DNA of 64,000 nucleotides from Cohnella fermenti (GCF_004801405.1 NZ_SSOB01000036.1:1-64000); one strand, 5' to 3'. Positions 44,178 through 53,439 are shown, counted from the stretch's first letter. Notes: generated by a model from the letters alone, not told the origin. Made by a program: numbers and translations.

Positions 44178-46322
44178 TTACGCCTGCGCCGCAGCCTCCA
44201 CCGGCCGGATCGTGTACTTGTCCGCGCGGCCGCTTCTGGCCTTGAACAGGAGCCAGGTTGCGGCGGCGAATACCGCCGCGTAGACGGCGAGCAGCAGAAG
44301 CTGCTGCGCGATCTGCAACGCGGAGGACCCGGCCAGCGCCAGGCGAAGCGCCTTGATCGCATGCGTCATCGGCATCCAGTCGCCGATCGCCTGCAGCCAA
44401 TCCGGCAGCATGACGGCCGGATAAGTGCCTTCGCTTGAGGCAAGCTGCAGCGTCAGCAGGACGACCGCGAGGAAGCGGCCGACCGTATCCGCCAGCGTGA
44501 CGAAGAACTGCACGATCGTCATGAACGTGAGGCCGATCGCGGCGCTGATCGCGTAGAAGAGCGGCACGCTGGGCACCTCAAGGCCGATGCCCCAGATCAG
44601 CACCGCATCGACGAGCGCCGCCTGCAGCAGGACGACCGGCACGAACAGGACAAGCTTGGAGAGATACCATCTCCAGCCGCTGCGCACCTTGCCCGCCGCA
44701 TCCCTCAGCGGCAGGATGACCGTCGACATCAGCACGCCGACGTACAGGCCGAGCGACAGGAAGTACGGCGCCATGCCCGTGCCGTAGTTCGGAATGTCGG
44801 CCAGCTTGCTCTCCGCGAGCGAGACGGGCTCCGCGAACATCGCGGCCTGCCGGTCGTTCCCGCCGAGCGACGAAGCCTCCTGCGACGCCTCGCCCAGCTT
44901 GCCGGCCAGCTCCGTCGAGCCGCCTGCGAGCTGCGAGATGCCCTCCGTCAGCTTCTCGGAGCCTGCGGACAGCGAGGACGAGCCTTCGCTTACCGTAAGC
45001 AAGCCGCTTCCGGCCTGCTTCAACCCGCTGCGAAGCGATTCGGCGCCGGACAGCACCTGCTGCATTCCCGCAGACAGCGAATCCGCCCCCGCCTTGGCTT
45101 CCGCGAGCTTCCCGCCGAGCGTTCCCGCCCCCGACGCCAGCGAATCGGCGCCGCCAGCAAGCTGCTCCGCTCCCGCCGCCAAGCTCGCCTGACCGGCGCT
45201 CAGCTCCTGCGCGCCCGACGCAACCGCCGCGACGCCGTCGCGCGCTTGCCCCGCCCCGCTCGCCACCGCCTCCGCCGCGGCGAGCAGCCGCTGCAGCGCC
45301 GGATCGTCCGCCAGCTCGGCGTGCGCCGCCGCGTACTGCTTCAGGCCGGCGGCCAGGTCGCCGGCCCCGCTGGCGACCTGCTCGCTGCCCTGCACCGCGC
45401 TCGCGGCTCCGCTCGCCAGCTCCTTGCCGCTTGCGGCGAGCTTCTCCGCGCCGCCCGCGACGCTTGCCGCCGCAGTCGCCGCCTGCTCCGCTCCGGCTTG
45501 CAGCTCGCCGGCTCCGGAGACGAGCGCGCCGAGCCCGCCGGCGAGCGACTCGCTGCCCTTCGCGGCGGCGCCAGCGCCGGACGCAAGCTGTTCCGAGCCG
45601 GACGCAAGCTTCGCCACGCCCTGCTCCAGGCTCTCGGCTCCGCCGGTCAGCTTCGCCAGATTGTCGCGAAGCTGCTGCGCGCCGTCTTCGGCCGCCTTCG
45701 CCCCGTCGGCGAGCTTCTCCGCGCCGTCCGCCGCGTCGCCGAAGCCGGAAGCCGCATTGCCGATCGCGGCGAACACCGTCTCGGCGTAGGCCTTCGTCAC
45801 CTCGGCGGACACCTTCTCCTTCAGGCTCTCCGCCGCCTTCGCCCCGATCGTCGACGTCAAGTAGTTGTAGCCGTCGTCGACATAGTAGCTAAGCTGCGCA
45901 GCTTCCGGGCTCTCGTCCGCGAGCGTCGTCGTCTTCTCCGAGAAGTTGTCCGGAATGACGAACACAAGCGAATACTTGTGATCCTCCAGCCCTTGCATCG
46001 CCTGATCCCGGTCCGCAACCTGCCAGTCGAAGTCGTCGTTCTCCTGCAGCTCGCGGACCAGGTCGTCGCCGACGTGCAGCGCCTTGCCGTCCATCTCCGC
46101 GCCCTGGTCCTCGTTCACCACCGCGACCGGCATATCGCCGAGGCGGCCGTACGGGTCCCAGAACGCCCCGATCAGCATCCCGCTGTACAGCAGCGGAATG
46201 ACGATCAGCCCGACGATGGACAGCATCGCCATCCGGCTTCCGCGCAGCCTCCTCAGCTCGCCGCGTACGACCCCGGATTCCCTCGCGGCGCTTTTTCTTT
46301 TGTTCCCCAGCACATTGTTCAT
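44178..46322 (-). CDS. YhgE/Pip family membrane protein
   Basis: A 714-residue protein related to the phage-infection protein Pip and to ABC-2-type permeases. One transmembrane helix lies near the N-terminus (MLSIVGLIVIPLLYSGMLIGAF), then an extracellular domain with a conserved VVNEDQGAEMDGK. A long Ala/Gly/Ser-rich heptad region of LASGAxxLAxGA repeats follows (about residues 190-490). Five or so C-terminal helices complete it. ATG 46322 is preferred because AAAGGG lies at a proper distance; ATG 46331 directly abuts it. Probably exports or organises a surface component. A TetR-type operator lies just upstream. Confidence 0.85.
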   Translation of the reverse strand: MNNVLGNKRKSAARESGVVRGELRRLRGSRMAMLSIVGLIVIPLLYSGMLIGAFWDPYGRLGDMPVAVVNEDQGAEMDGKALHVGDDLVRELQENDDFDWQVADRDQAMQGLEDHKYSLVFVIPDNFSEKTTTLADESPEAAQLSYYVDDGYNYLTSTIGAKAAESLKEKVSAEVTKAYAETVFAAIGNAASGFGDAADGAEKLADGAKAAEDGAQQLRDNLAKLTGGAESLEQGVAKLASGSEQLASGAGAAAKGSESLAGGLGALVSGAGELQAGAEQAATAAASVAGGAEKLAASGKELASGAASAVQGSEQVASGAGDLAAGLKQYAAAHAELADDPALQRLLAAAEAVASGAGQARDGVAAVASGAQELSAGQASLAAGAEQLAGGADSLASGAGTLGGKLAEAKAGADSLSAGMQQVLSGAESLRSGLKQAGSGLLTVSEGSSSLSAGSEKLTEGISQLAGGSTELAGKLGEASQEASSLGGNDRQAAMFAEPVSLAESKLADIPNYGTGMAPYFLSLGLYVGVLMSTVILPLRDAAGKVRSGWRWYLSKLVLFVPVVLLQAALVDAVLIWGIGLEVPSVPLFYAISAAIGLTFMTIVQFFVTLADTVGRFLAVVLLTLQLASSEGTYPAVMLPDWLQAIGDWMPMTHAIKALRLALAGSSALQIAQQLLLLAVYAAVFAAATWLLFKARSGRADKYTIRPVEAAAQA

Positions 46323-46371
46323 TCCGAACATCCCTTTCTCGCGGCTCTCTCAGCACCTGCTTAGTACGAAG

Positions 46372-46394
46372 TGACCATTTTCCCCATTCGGTCA
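46372..46394. promoter_or_regulatory. TetR-type operator upstream of the YhgE/Pip gene
   Basis: TGACCA-N11-CGGTCA, a 23-base inverted repeat between the tetR stop and the Pip start, matches the site upstream of tetR (47038-47060) in arms and spacing. Confidence 0.7.
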
Positions 46395-46415
46395 ATTCAC
46401 TTCAAAAAAAAAGGC

Positions 46416-47012
46416 TCAGCGATTAGCCAACCCTTCAAAACAATAGAAGCGGAAGCTCTCCAGAATCTGTTCCTTGCTCAGCGCCTCGTGCAGATGATTC
46501 CCATCCGCCGTCAACGCCAGATACATCTTCAGCATCATGTAGGCGGTCAGCTCCGGCGAGCAGGAGCGAATCTCCCCCTTGTCCGACGCCGCCTTCACGT
46601 GAAGGGCGACATACCCGATGATCGCCTTCTCCACCTTCTCGAGGCCGTCCTTGGCCATCGGCGTTCCGATATCGCGCACCTCCTGCGACAGCTTCACCGC
46701 CAGCGCATGGCGAGCCCGGTAATCGGACACCCTATGGAGCACATTCATCAGATTGTCGGCGAACGGCAGCTTCGCATCCAGCGTCTCGTCAGCGACCTGC
46801 TTAAGCTCCCGGATCAGGCCGGTCATAATCTCCTCGAACAGCTCTTCCTTGTTGGCGTAGAATGTGTAGATCGTTCCCTTGCCCACCTGCGCGAGCTTGG
46901 CCACCTGATCCATCGTCGTTCCCTTATAGCCGAACGTCTCGAACGAACGCGCCGCGGCATCCACTACCTGCCGGCGACGATCCGGCTGCTTCTTCTCCGC
47001 GATGATCTCCAC
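46416..47012 (-). CDS. TetR/AcrR family repressor (GTG start)
   Basis: A 198-residue regulator. The N-terminal helix-turn-helix is intact: RRRQVVDAAARSFETFGYKG, TTMDQVAKLAQVGKGTIYTFYANKEELF. The C-terminal ligand domain is typical in length. The GTG at 47012 has no clear ribosome site. It precedes the YhgE/Pip gene on the same strand, and identical 23-base operator patterns upstream of each gene suggest autorepression plus control of Pip. Confidence 0.9.
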   Translation of the reverse strand: MEIIAEKKQPDRRRQVVDAAARSFETFGYKGTTMDQVAKLAQVGKGTIYTFYANKEELFEEIMTGLIRELKQVADETLDAKLPFADNLMNVLHRVSDYRARHALAVKLSQEVRDIGTPMAKDGLEKVEKAIIGYVALHVKAASDKGEIRSCSPELTAYMMLKMYLALTADGNHLHEALSKEQILESFRFYCFEGLANR

Positions 47013-47037
47013 CCCGCTAACCGGCTAAATTCCAAAC

Positions 47038-47060
47038 TGACCAAAATAACAAAATGGTCA
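47038..47060. promoter_or_regulatory. TetR-type operator upstream of tetR
   Basis: TGACCA-N11-TGGTCA starts 26 bases upstream of the tetR GTG codon and has the same arms and spacing as the site at 46372-46394. Confidence 0.7.
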
Positions 47061-47276
47061 ATTCGTTCTCGAACCCTAGATTAGCACATCGCCGTCCCGA
47101 GCGCAACCCTTTCCTTCCGTTCGCGTCCCTCTATTGTCCGGGCAAATTTTATTGTTATTTTTATGTTAATTTCAGAGATTGTTCAGAATAAACCATTATA
47201 CTAGGCTAAGAAAAACCGTCCGGGAAAATCGCCCAAGCGATGCTTCCCTCCCTGGTCCGATGACTTTGGCGGTTTT

Positions 47277-47445
47277 ATATGAATTTTCACATTCGTTGGC
47301 GCGGATTTGGGCGAATCGCGGCGTTTTATGCGATTTTTAGCATACATCCAGCACCGCGCACCGGATTTTCCGCCATGAATGTGATTTTTCGCATACAATC
47401 GTCCAACTCGTCGTTATCGGGCCCCGCCAATGTGATTTTTCGCAT
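47277..47445 (+). repeat. 52-bp-phased four-hairpin array, locus 2
   Basis: Four 16-base inverted repeats begin at 47277, 47328, 47379 and 47430, three steps of exactly 51 bases. Intervals match those at 5.3 and 58.0 kb. It lies in the 626-base gap between tetR and the PilZ gene. Upstream (47210-47276) is a decayed AAAACCG...CGGTTTT inverted repeat resembling the gltB terminator flank. Confidence 0.85.
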
Positions 47446-47638
47446 ATAATTGCGCCCCGCCGCGGCACCGGAGGCTGCACCGGCTTCATCGCCAGCTCCA
47501 TTGTCAGTCCATCGCCAGCTCCATCGCCGGCTTCATCCTTCAGCGAGGCGAGGGATGTCGGCCCCTTGGCAGACCGGCGGGAACGGGAAACTTTATATTG
47601 GAGATTTATTTATAGATAGAGTTTGGAGGTATCCGTCC

Positions 47639-48019
47639 ATGAGCATCTCGAGAAGACACGAACCGTTCCGCTATGAGTTCCAGCCCCCCCTGCCCTGCCT
47701 GATCCAACTGTACGAGGTGAACAACGCCAGGCTGGACAGCAAGCAGGGGCAAGCTCGGCTTCTCGACCTCAGCCCCAACGGCTGCAAGCTGGACACTCCG
47801 CTTAACTTCCGGGTCAACCAGAACGAGTGCAAGGTCGTTCTCAGCTTCGATCTGATCGGTCCGCTGGCCATCCGAGGCTCGATCCTCTGGCAGGACCAGA
47901 AGGCTCACACCTCCCATTACGGCATCCAGTTCGAAGAGGACCACCAGAAGGAGATCACCGATGAGCTCAAGCACTATGCGAAAAAACACCGAGAGGAGCT
48001 CGCCGGCCAAGAGAGTTAA
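47639..48019 (+). CDS. PilZ domain protein
   Basis: A 126-residue protein with the two PilZ c-di-GMP motifs: RRHEPFR near the N-terminus (RxxxR-type) and LDLSPNGCKL ([D/N]xSxxG-type) about 40 residues later, followed by the beta-barrel to VTF/FEED. GGAGGT lies eight bases before ATG 47639. It stands alone with a downstream terminator. Likely a c-di-GMP effector for motility or EPS; the target is unknown. Confidence 0.85.
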   Translation: MSISRRHEPFRYEFQPPLPCLIQLYEVNNARLDSKQGQARLLDLSPNGCKLDTPLNFRVNQNECKVVLSFDLIGPLAIRGSILWQDQKAHTSHYGIQFEEDHQKEITDELKHYAKKHREELAGQES

Positions 48020-48040
48020 ACGATAGTATCGCGAAGAGAA

Positions 48041-48080
48041 GGGGCAGCCTCCAGGTCGTCGACTTGGAGACTGCCCCTCT
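48041..48080. terminator. Bidirectional terminator
   Basis: GGGGCAGCCTCCA pairs with TGGAGACTGCCCC (48041-48077) with one mismatch, followed by TCTTCC on the plus strand and TTCTCTTC on the minus strand. It serves the convergent PilZ and RluA-family genes. Confidence 0.8.
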
Positions 48081-48116
48081 TCCTTATGCGCTCCGGCGGT
48101 CCCGCCGGCCCGCCCG

Positions 48117-49241
48117 CTAGCCTCGCAGCTTGCCGAGCGCCTCCGCGAAGTCGTCCGGGAGCGGCGCCCGGGCCGACAGGCTCTCGCCCGTCCACGGGTG
48201 GCGCCAGATCAGCCGCTCCCCGTGCAGCGCCTGCCGCGCGATAAGCCCCCGCTTGCCGCCGTACATGCCGTCGCCGGCGAGCGGATGGCCGATCGCGGAC
48301 AGATGAACGCGGATCTGATGCGTTCGTCCCGTCTCCAGGCGGAGCCGCACGAGCGTATGATCCACGAACCGTTCCACGACCTCGTAGTGGGTCACGGCCG
48401 GATCGCCCGTCTCGCTCACCCTTCGCTTCGTGGAATGATGGCGGTCCTGGCCGATCGGCTTGTTGATCGTGCCGCGATCCTTCTCCAGCACTCCCTCCGC
48501 CAGCGCCAGGTACACCCTCTCGATGCTCTTCTCCCTCATCGCCTTGTCGTATTCGTAATGGGCGAACTCGTTCTTCGCGTACAGAACCGGCCCCGTCGTC
48601 TCCTTGTCGATGCGGTGAATGTGGCGAATGCGAACCTGCTGGTTCGTCATCTCGTAGTAGGACGCCACCGCATGAGCCAGCGTGCGGCGCTGCCCGTGCT
48701 CGCTCGGGTGCACCTCGATGCCGGACGGCTTGTTCACGACGAGCGTGAAGTCGTCCTCGTACAGCACATTAAGCTCCATCCAATCCGGCGGAAAATCAAT
48801 CGCCTCCGCAGGGAACAGCTTCAGCCGCAGCGTCGTTCCTTGCGCGAGCACTCCCTTGGCCTGGATCAGCTTGTTCGCCAGCTTCGGCGCGATCGGCGTC
48901 ATCTGCAGCAGCTTCTGCGGCGCAGCCCCGGCGAGCGCTTCCGGCAAGCGGATATCGATCCATTCGCCCTTCCGGCGGCCGAGCTTCGGCGGCTCCGCGT
49001 ATGAGCGGACAAGCTCGCGGTCGCTCATCGTCCGGGGCGCCGTCTTGCGAGCATCCGTTTTGCGAGTGTCCGTTTTGCGAGCATCGCCGGGCCGCTGGCC
49101 GTCTCTTCTCGAAGGGACGTCTCTCCGATCGCCGCCGTCCTTCCGACTACCCCGTTGTCCGCCGCTCCCTCCGCTTCTGCCGCTTCTTGCTCCTCCGGAC
49201 ATTTTCCCCCGATTGCTTCCTTCGCGTCCGCTTCCTCTCAT
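48117..49241 (-). CDS. RluA-family pseudouridine synthase with basic N-terminal tail
   Basis: A 374-residue enzyme converting uridine to pseudouridine in rRNA or tRNA. The catalytic motif HRIDKETTG (Asp) and RLETGRTHQIRVHL are intact; an S4-like segment precedes the catalytic domain. ATG 49241 has GGAGAGGATC upstream and adds about 70 residues rich in Arg, Gly, Ser and Lys, including RKTDTRKTDARKTAPRT-type repeats; a shorter start at MSDREL is possible. The tail would be disordered and may bind RNA. Confidence 0.85.
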   Translation of the reverse strand: MRGSGREGSNRGKMSGGARSGRSGGSGGQRGSRKDGGDRRDVPSRRDGQRPGDARKTDTRKTDARKTAPRTMSDRELVRSYAEPPKLGRRKGEWIDIRLPEALAGAAPQKLLQMTPIAPKLANKLIQAKGVLAQGTTLRLKLFPAEAIDFPPDWMELNVLYEDDFTLVVNKPSGIEVHPSEHGQRRTLAHAVASYYEMTNQQVRIRHIHRIDKETTGPVLYAKNEFAHYEYDKAMREKSIERVYLALAEGVLEKDRGTINKPIGQDRHHSTKRRVSETGDPAVTHYEVVERFVDHTLVRLRLETGRTHQIRVHLSAIGHPLAGDGMYGGKRGLIARQALHGERLIWRHPWTGESLSARAPLPDDFAEALGKLRG

Positions 49242-49499
49242 TGCCGATCCTCTCCGTTCTCCAGCTTCGCCCCACAATATAAGGGATCGCGTCGACGTTG
49301 TCAAATGGCGTGTCTTGTCGTTCGCCGGGCCTTCGCGCTGTCGGATGTCGCCTTCCATATTACGATTTGTTTACAAATGAGTTTTTCGATGAAATCTTGC
49401 ATTTATCCGCAAATTAACACCGTATCCACTTCTCGGAGAACATGGTAATTTGATGACAGAGGGAGATTCCTTCTATATAAAATGACAGGAGGATGGACG

Positions 49500-49805
49500 A
49501 TGGACACGAACGAAGAAGTAGTTGCTCAAGAAGTTCTGGAAGCGGATGCACAATCCGAGTCCGAAGCGGTAGAGGAAGCCGTAGACCAAGCGGAAGCGGT
49601 CGAAGCGGCAGAAGAGGCAGCCGACGAGCCGGTTGCGGAAGCGCAAGCCGAAGAAGCGGAAGCCGTTGCCGAAGAGAGCGCGGAAGCGAGCTCCGAAGAG
49701 GCGGCGGAAGCGGCTCTGGAGGACCAAGCGGAAGAACCGGCAGCCAGCGCGGCGGACGAGCAATCGGATGAAGCCGATGCGCAAGCCGAAGCGGCTCTGG
49801 ACTGA
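49500..49805 (+). CDS. Small highly acidic low-complexity protein
   Basis: A 101-residue protein made almost wholly of Glu, Ala, Asp, Gln, Ser and Val, with no aromatic or Cys residues. It is predicted to be disordered and strongly negative. AGGAGG lies seven bases before ATG 49500, and a clean terminator follows, so it is a real gene despite its composition. I recognise no family. A DNA-mimic, chaperone-like or spore/desiccation role are all only guesses. Confidence 0.7.
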   Translation: MDTNEEVVAQEVLEADAQSESEAVEEAVDQAEAVEAAEEAADEPVAEAQAEEAEAVAEESAEASSEEAAEAALEDQAEEPAASAADEQSDEADAQAEAALD

Positions 49806-49822
49806 TTCTTCTTACCATACAG

Positions 49823-49850
49823 AAGGGAGCCCGCGGCAGGCTCCCTTTTC
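49823..49850 (+). terminator. Terminator of the acidic protein gene
   Basis: AGGGAGCC (49824-49831) pairs with GGCTCCCT (49839-49846) around a seven-base loop, followed by TTTC, 18 bases past the stop. A-rich flank on the other side lets it also serve the convergent TPR gene. Confidence 0.85.
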
Positions 49851-49863
49851 TATTGCGGTCATC

Positions 49864-50529
49864 TTACCCCTTCAGCCGACTGCGCAGCATCCAGCTTCGC
49901 TCCTTGCGCCTCATATACTTGGGCAGCGTGCGGTAAATCGTCCGGCACTCGCGGAACGCTTCCTTCGCCTCTTCCTTCCTGCCCATTCTCTCGCAGACGA
50001 GCCCGAGCCGGTAGTAGGCTTCGCAGGACGACGAATGAATCGACCTGAACTCCCCGAGATAGTCGGCCGCCTTCTGCGGATTCGATTCGGCATACGCCTC
50101 TCCCAGCCTCAGGTACGGAATGCCGTACTTCACGCGCGGACTGATGTCCAGCGCCTTGAGCAGCGCCCGCTCCCCCTCCTGCAGACGGCCGGCCCCCAGC
50201 TCGCTGAGCCCGAGATCGCTCCAATACTCGGCCGAATGCTCCATCTGCGACTCGATTCCGAGCAGGATGTCCCTTGCGTCCCGGTACCTTTTGCCCTCGA
50301 GGTACAGCCTCGCAAGCTCCGACTTCGCCGACACGTCGTGCGGATTCAGTTGGATCTGCCGCCGCTGCTTCGCGATCGCGCTCCTTCTCCGGAAGGGCCT
50401 CAGCAGGCTCGGCGACAGGCCGATAAATCTGCGCTCCAGGAAGTAGAGAATAACCAGAATAACGATAATGGCCAGAATCGGGTTGCCCAGCAGCCACCAG
50501 AGCAGCCCGAATAGGACGAACAGCTTCAC
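49864..50529 (-). CDS. Membrane-anchored TPR protein (GTG start)
   Basis: A 221-residue protein: two hydrophobic segments at the N-terminus (LFVLFGLLWWLL and ILAIIVILVILYFL), a basic stretch and then about four TPR-like repeats (for example AEYWSDLGLSELGAGRLQEGERALLKAL). GGAGGAGGAG lies immediately before GTG 50529. Such proteins scaffold complexes at the membrane; the partner is unknown. Its start is 101 bases beyond the hrpB stop on the same strand. Confidence 0.75.
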   Translation of the reverse strand: MKLFVLFGLLWWLLGNPILAIIVILVILYFLERRFIGLSPSLLRPFRRRSAIAKQRRQIQLNPHDVSAKSELARLYLEGKRYRDARDILLGIESQMEHSAEYWSDLGLSELGAGRLQEGERALLKALDISPRVKYGIPYLRLGEAYAESNPQKAADYLGEFRSIHSSSCEAYYRLGLVCERMGRKEEAKEAFRECRTIYRTLPKYMRRKERSWMLRSRLKG

Positions 50530-50630
50530 TTCTCCTCCTCCTTCCCACCCTTGGAAGAAATCCCCTGAGACGTTGCTGATCCCATGATACCACATTGGCG
50601 GCGGCGCAGCGCCCCCCTTATCCCCTTCCG

Positions 50631-53213
50631 TCAGGAACCCGGCGGCCTGACCCGGCGGGTTGCGGTCGCCTCCAGCGGATCGTCGGGCCAGTAATGCTTC
50701 GGATAACGGCCTTTGAGATCCTTGCGGACCTCGAAGTAGGCGTTCGACCAGAAGCTCGCCAGGTCCCTCGTCACCTGAACGGGCCGCTGCGCCGGGGACA
50801 GCAGGTGCACCGTCAGCGGAACCCGGCCACCCGCGATGCGCGGCGTGTCCGGCAGGCCGAACATCTCCTGCAGGCGAACCGCGATGAACGGCGCCTTCGG
50901 GTCCGAATAATCGACCGCGATGCGGGAGCCGCTCGGCACCGCGATATGCGTCGGCGCTTCCCGGTCGAGCCGCGAACGCTGCTCCCAGCTCAGCGACGAC
51001 TCCAGCGCCTGCGCCACGTTGACCCGCTGCAGGTCGGCCCTGCTCTTCATGCCTCCCAGGTACGGAGCGAGCCAATCCTCAAGCGTATCCAGCAGCGCGG
51101 CGTCGGACCAGTCCGGCCAAGCGGAATCCGCCCCCGCGAGGAAGATGCCGCGCTCCTGAAGCTGACGGGCGGAGCGGCTCCACGGGAGCATGGCGAGCCC
51201 CTCCTGGCGAAGCCCCTGAAGGAGCGCCTCCGCGACCTTCTCGGCGGACGGCTTCGCCAGAGGGCGCTCGGAGAGCACGATCGCGCCGAGCAGGCGGCTC
51301 TCCCGCGCCCGGACGGCCTGGGCCTCGGCGTCCCAGCGCACGGTCTCTTCCCGGCGGATCAAGGAGGCGAAGTGCCGCTCCAGATCCGCCGCTTCCAGGG
51401 ACGCGGCAAGCTGCGCGCGCCCCTCCTGCCCTTGGTCGTCGAGCTCCGCGACGACCACGTATTCCGCTTGGGCGAGGAGTTGCCCCGCGGGCAGCTCGGC
51501 TCCGCGGCCGATGCTGAGCGTGTAGCGGCCGGGCCCCCGGCGGCGGCCGATGCGGTCCGGGTACGCGAAGCCGAGCAGAATGCCCGCGGCACCGCCCTCC
51601 TCCGACGCAGCCCCCGCAGTCCCCTCAGTCCCCGCAGTTCCCGCAGCCCTCACAGCCCTCGCCGTTCCCGCAGTCCCCGCAGCCTCCTTGCCGCCGCCCG
51701 CCCCCGCTTCGCCGCAAGCGACCGCCGAGCGAGCAAGCTCCGCCGCTTCGGCAAGCAGCCGCTCGCGCACGCGCTCGTCGACGTGCGCGCCTCCATGGCG
51801 AAGCGCCTTGAGCCGCAGCGCAATATCGACGTCGCGCCGCTGCTCGCCGCGAAGCAGGTCGCGCTCCCCGAGCAGCGCCGCAAGCCGGCCCGCTTCTTCC
51901 GCCAAGCCAAGCGGAACCGAGCGGAGCAGCATGTGCGCCAGTCTCGGATGCACGCCAAGGCGCGCCATGCGCTCCCCGTGCGGAGACAGGCCGCCCTTCT
52001 CCGTCAGCGCGCCGAGCTCCGTCAGCAGCTCCCTCGCCTGCTGATAGGCCGCCGCCGGCGGCGGATCGAGCCAAGCCAGCTCTTGCGGGTTCTCCACTCC
52101 CCAGACGGCGAGATCAAGCGCCAGACTCGCCAGGTCCGCGGCGACAATCTCCGGCGTTCCGGCCGGCGCCAGGTACCGGTTCTCCTCCTCCGTCCACAGC
52201 CGATAACAGACTCCCGGAGCGAGCCGTCCTGCGCGCCCCCTTCTCTGATCGGCCGAAGCCAGCGACACCGGAATCGTCTCGAGCCGCGCCATGCCGGTTC
52301 TCGGCGAGAACCGGGGAACCCGCATGAGACCGGCGTCGACGACGATCGTCACCCCTTCCACCGTCAGGCTCGATTCCGCCACCGCGGTGCTGAGCACCAC
52401 CTTGCGCCTCCCCGGCGCGCTCGGCGCAAGCGCCCGGTCCTGCGCCTCCTGCGGCAGGCTCCCGTGAAGCGGCGCCACGTCCACCGCTTTGCCGGCCAGC
52501 GCCGGGCGCAGCCTTGCCTCGACGCGCCGAATCTCCCCCGCCCCCGGCAGGAAAACAAGCACGTCGCCCGCCGACTGCTCCGACAGCGCCCTGAGAACGA
52601 AGGCGGTCGTCTCCGCCTCGGTGGCCCCTTGGGTTTTCTCCGGTGCGTACCTCGTCTCCACGGGATACATCCGGCCTTCGCTCCGCACGACCGGCGCCCC
52701 GCCCAGCAGACTCGCCACCGGCTCCGCCTCCAGCGTCGCCGACATGACCGCAATCCGCAGCTCCTCCCGGAACAGCGCCCGGCATTGCAGCGCCAGCGCA
52801 AGCCCGAGATCCGCCTGCAGGCTGCGTTCATGATACTCGTCGAAGATGACGAGGCCGGCCTCTTCAAGCGACGGGTCGCTCTGAAGCATTCTCGTCAGCA
52901 CGCCCTCCGTCACAACCTCGATTCTTGTCCGCGGGCCGACCCTCGTATCCATCCGGACGCGGTAGCCGACCGTCTCCCCGACCTTCTCTCCCAAGGTGGA
53001 GGCCATATATCGGGCGGCGTTGCGAGCCGCGAGCTTCCTCGGTTCCAGCATGATGATCTTGCTCCCGGCGAGCCAAGGCTCCTCCAGCAGCGCAATCGGC
53101 ACCCGGGTCGTCTTGCCCGCTCCGGGCTCCGCCACCAGCACCGCGCTTCCGTGCTTCTCCAGCGCTTCCTTCAGTTCCGGAATCGCCTGCTCGACCGGCA
53201 TTCGTGCCGTCAT
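50631..53213 (-). CDS. hrpB: ATP-dependent helicase HrpB
   Basis: An 860-residue DEAH-type helicase. Walker A reads GAGKTTRVP, motif II reads DEYHERS (DEFH-like), motif III is SATL and motif VI is QRRGRAGR. The C-terminal HrpB-specific half is present with an Ala/Gly-rich insertion near residues 500-545, which is unusual. Function in RNA metabolism is assumed from homology; its physiological role in Firmicutes is unclear. Confidence 0.93.
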   Translation of the reverse strand: MTARMPVEQAIPELKEALEKHGSAVLVAEPGAGKTTRVPIALLEEPWLAGSKIIMLEPRKLAARNAARYMASTLGEKVGETVGYRVRMDTRVGPRTRIEVVTEGVLTRMLQSDPSLEEAGLVIFDEYHERSLQADLGLALALQCRALFREELRIAVMSATLEAEPVASLLGGAPVVRSEGRMYPVETRYAPEKTQGATEAETTAFVLRALSEQSAGDVLVFLPGAGEIRRVEARLRPALAGKAVDVAPLHGSLPQEAQDRALAPSAPGRRKVVLSTAVAESSLTVEGVTIVVDAGLMRVPRFSPRTGMARLETIPVSLASADQRRGRAGRLAPGVCYRLWTEEENRYLAPAGTPEIVAADLASLALDLAVWGVENPQELAWLDPPPAAAYQQARELLTELGALTEKGGLSPHGERMARLGVHPRLAHMLLRSVPLGLAEEAGRLAALLGERDLLRGEQRRDVDIALRLKALRHGGAHVDERVRERLLAEAAELARSAVACGEAGAGGGKEAAGTAGTARAVRAAGTAGTEGTAGAASEEGGAAGILLGFAYPDRIGRRRGPGRYTLSIGRGAELPAGQLLAQAEYVVVAELDDQGQEGRAQLAASLEAADLERHFASLIRREETVRWDAEAQAVRARESRLLGAIVLSERPLAKPSAEKVAEALLQGLRQEGLAMLPWSRSARQLQERGIFLAGADSAWPDWSDAALLDTLEDWLAPYLGGMKSRADLQRVNVAQALESSLSWEQRSRLDREAPTHIAVPSGSRIAVDYSDPKAPFIAVRLQEMFGLPDTPRIAGGRVPLTVHLLSPAQRPVQVTRDLASFWSNAYFEVRKDLKGRYPKHYWPDDPLEATATRRVRPPGS

Positions 53214-53356
53214 TGCGTCTCCCCCTTGCTCCCCCTGCTACTGCTATTCACCTTATTACAAGTTCGGGGGATCGGGCAAGCCTCCTCTTCTCGGGGATGT
53301 CGGAGCAACCAACCAGTATATGGAAATTCGTCGTATGTACTCTCTACTATTCCAGC

Positions 53357-53439
53357 AAGGGTGCCTTATCCCTGCTGTTCAGGCCCTCTCATAAATTTCC
53401 AATAATTAGGATTCTGATTAGAGGGGATAAGGCACCCTT
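53357..53439. repeat. 16-bp perfect inverted repeat with 51-base centre
   Basis: AAGGGTGCCTTATCCC (53357-53372) is the exact inverse complement of 53424-53439. The centre (51 bases) is A/T-rich and partly self-complementary (CTCT/AGAG). It lies between the hrpB start and the TolB-like stop. No T tract follows either arm, so an ordinary terminator is unlikely; a small mobile-element remnant or regulatory hairpin is possible. Confidence 0.7.

Noticed and set aside
50595..53405. 936-codon open frame antisense to hrpB
   Set aside because: Shadow of the helicase gene, Arg/Pro-rich throughout.
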